Positions 63,389 to 64,000 of a DNA stretch of 64,000 nt are shown here, piece after piece. The position numbers and the translations under genes were made by a program. A model generated the notes under the pieces. That model had not been told where the DNA came from and did not search any database. It saw only the letters and a list, made by a program, of their open reading frames with translations. The DNA comes from Myxococcales bacterium. GTDB lineage: Bacteria > Myxococcota_A > Polyangia > Haliangiales > Haliangiaceae. Location: contig JADKKI010000072.1 in NCBI GenBank assembly GCA_016720595.1, positions 186,001-250,000 on the forward strand, written 5' to 3'. Every line of letters begins with the position of its first letter. The stretch's first letter is position 1.

Positions 63389-63392
<4 letters not shown>
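62175..63392 (+). CDS. VWA-domain membrane protein (BatB-like)
   Basis: A 405-residue protein starting at a GTG overlapping the previous stop. Two N-terminal membrane segments (about 13-35 and 70-87), then a VWA domain with VVAVDVSKSMLV (MIDAS DxSxS) and MILSDGGDPDEE, and a C-terminal transmembrane helix near 380-398. An insertion of about 60 residues (RIGRRGHGGDPLHGESLDPK and on) separates the two halves of the VWA fold. It is paired with the BatA-like protein and followed by the TPR protein with a GTGA overlap. Confidence 0.92.

Positions 63393-64000
<608 letters not shown>

Overview
The window is high-GC DNA with strong third-position G/C bias, short intergenic gaps and many lipoproteins carrying a lipobox. 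It encodes AgmX/PglI-type domains, a Ser/Thr kinase fused to a GGDEF domain, and a C-terminal region resembling the myxobacterial DUF2378 (TIGR02265) family. These point to a member of the Myxococcota (Haliangiales/Kofleriaceae-like or Polyangiales-like); the genus cannot be read from the sequence. It is essentially a chromosomal core region: no insertion sequence, prophage or CRISPR array was found.

Layout. 1-9.8 kb: typA (cut by the window edge) with a small lipoprotein, a lipoprotein of possible beta-propeller fold, a GtrA/GT2 pair, the RNase P RNA gene, a hybrid histidine kinase, an HD-domain protein, a small lipoprotein and a Zn-ribbon coiled-coil protein next to a CAU-anticodon tRNA. 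10-19.3 kb: a Pro/Gln-rich secreted protein, dapF, secG, tpiA, the GGDEF-kinase fusion, a double-AgmX protein, a lipoprotein with a caspase-like His/Cys pair, and a 59-residue protein. 19.3-32.8 kb: an exported pirin, gap-pgk, an MscS channel with a cyclic-nucleotide domain, dnaG-rpoD, a protein with tandem c-di-GMP-binding MshEN motifs, and class I fructose-bisphosphate aldolase. 32.9-38.5 kb: lipoproteins, a CPBP protease/HAD pair, a repeat-rich gap, and nadC-birA. 38.6-47.4 kb: a Ton system (TPR lipoprotein, TonB, ExbB, two ExbD) followed by an Ig-like lipoprotein and a TonB-dependent receptor. 48.1-53.9 kb: a formate operon (fhs, fdhB, fdhA). 54-57.7 kb: a UvrD/PcrA helicase, an HtrA-like protein lacking the catalytic His, and a DUF1844 protein. 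57.8-64 kb: a MoxR/Bat operon (MoxR, DUF58, BatD-like, two VWA proteins, a TPR protein cut by the right edge).

Functional links. Four steps of central glycolysis (aldolase, tpiA, gap, pgk) lie within 21 kb but in separate transcription units. The Ton cluster supplies both the inner-membrane motor and an outer-membrane client. The formate operon joins oxidation of formate to CO2/NADH with its ATP-dependent loading onto tetrahydrofolate. Two proteins concern c-di-GMP (the GGDEF fusion and the MshEN protein).

Sequence quality. Six otherwise well-conserved genes (dapF, secG, the GGDEF-kinase gene, the TonB receptor, fhs and the BatD-like gene) each need one single-base correction, always in or beside a short G/C run or repeat. 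I read this mainly as residual assembly indels and annotate each as one gene spanning the break.
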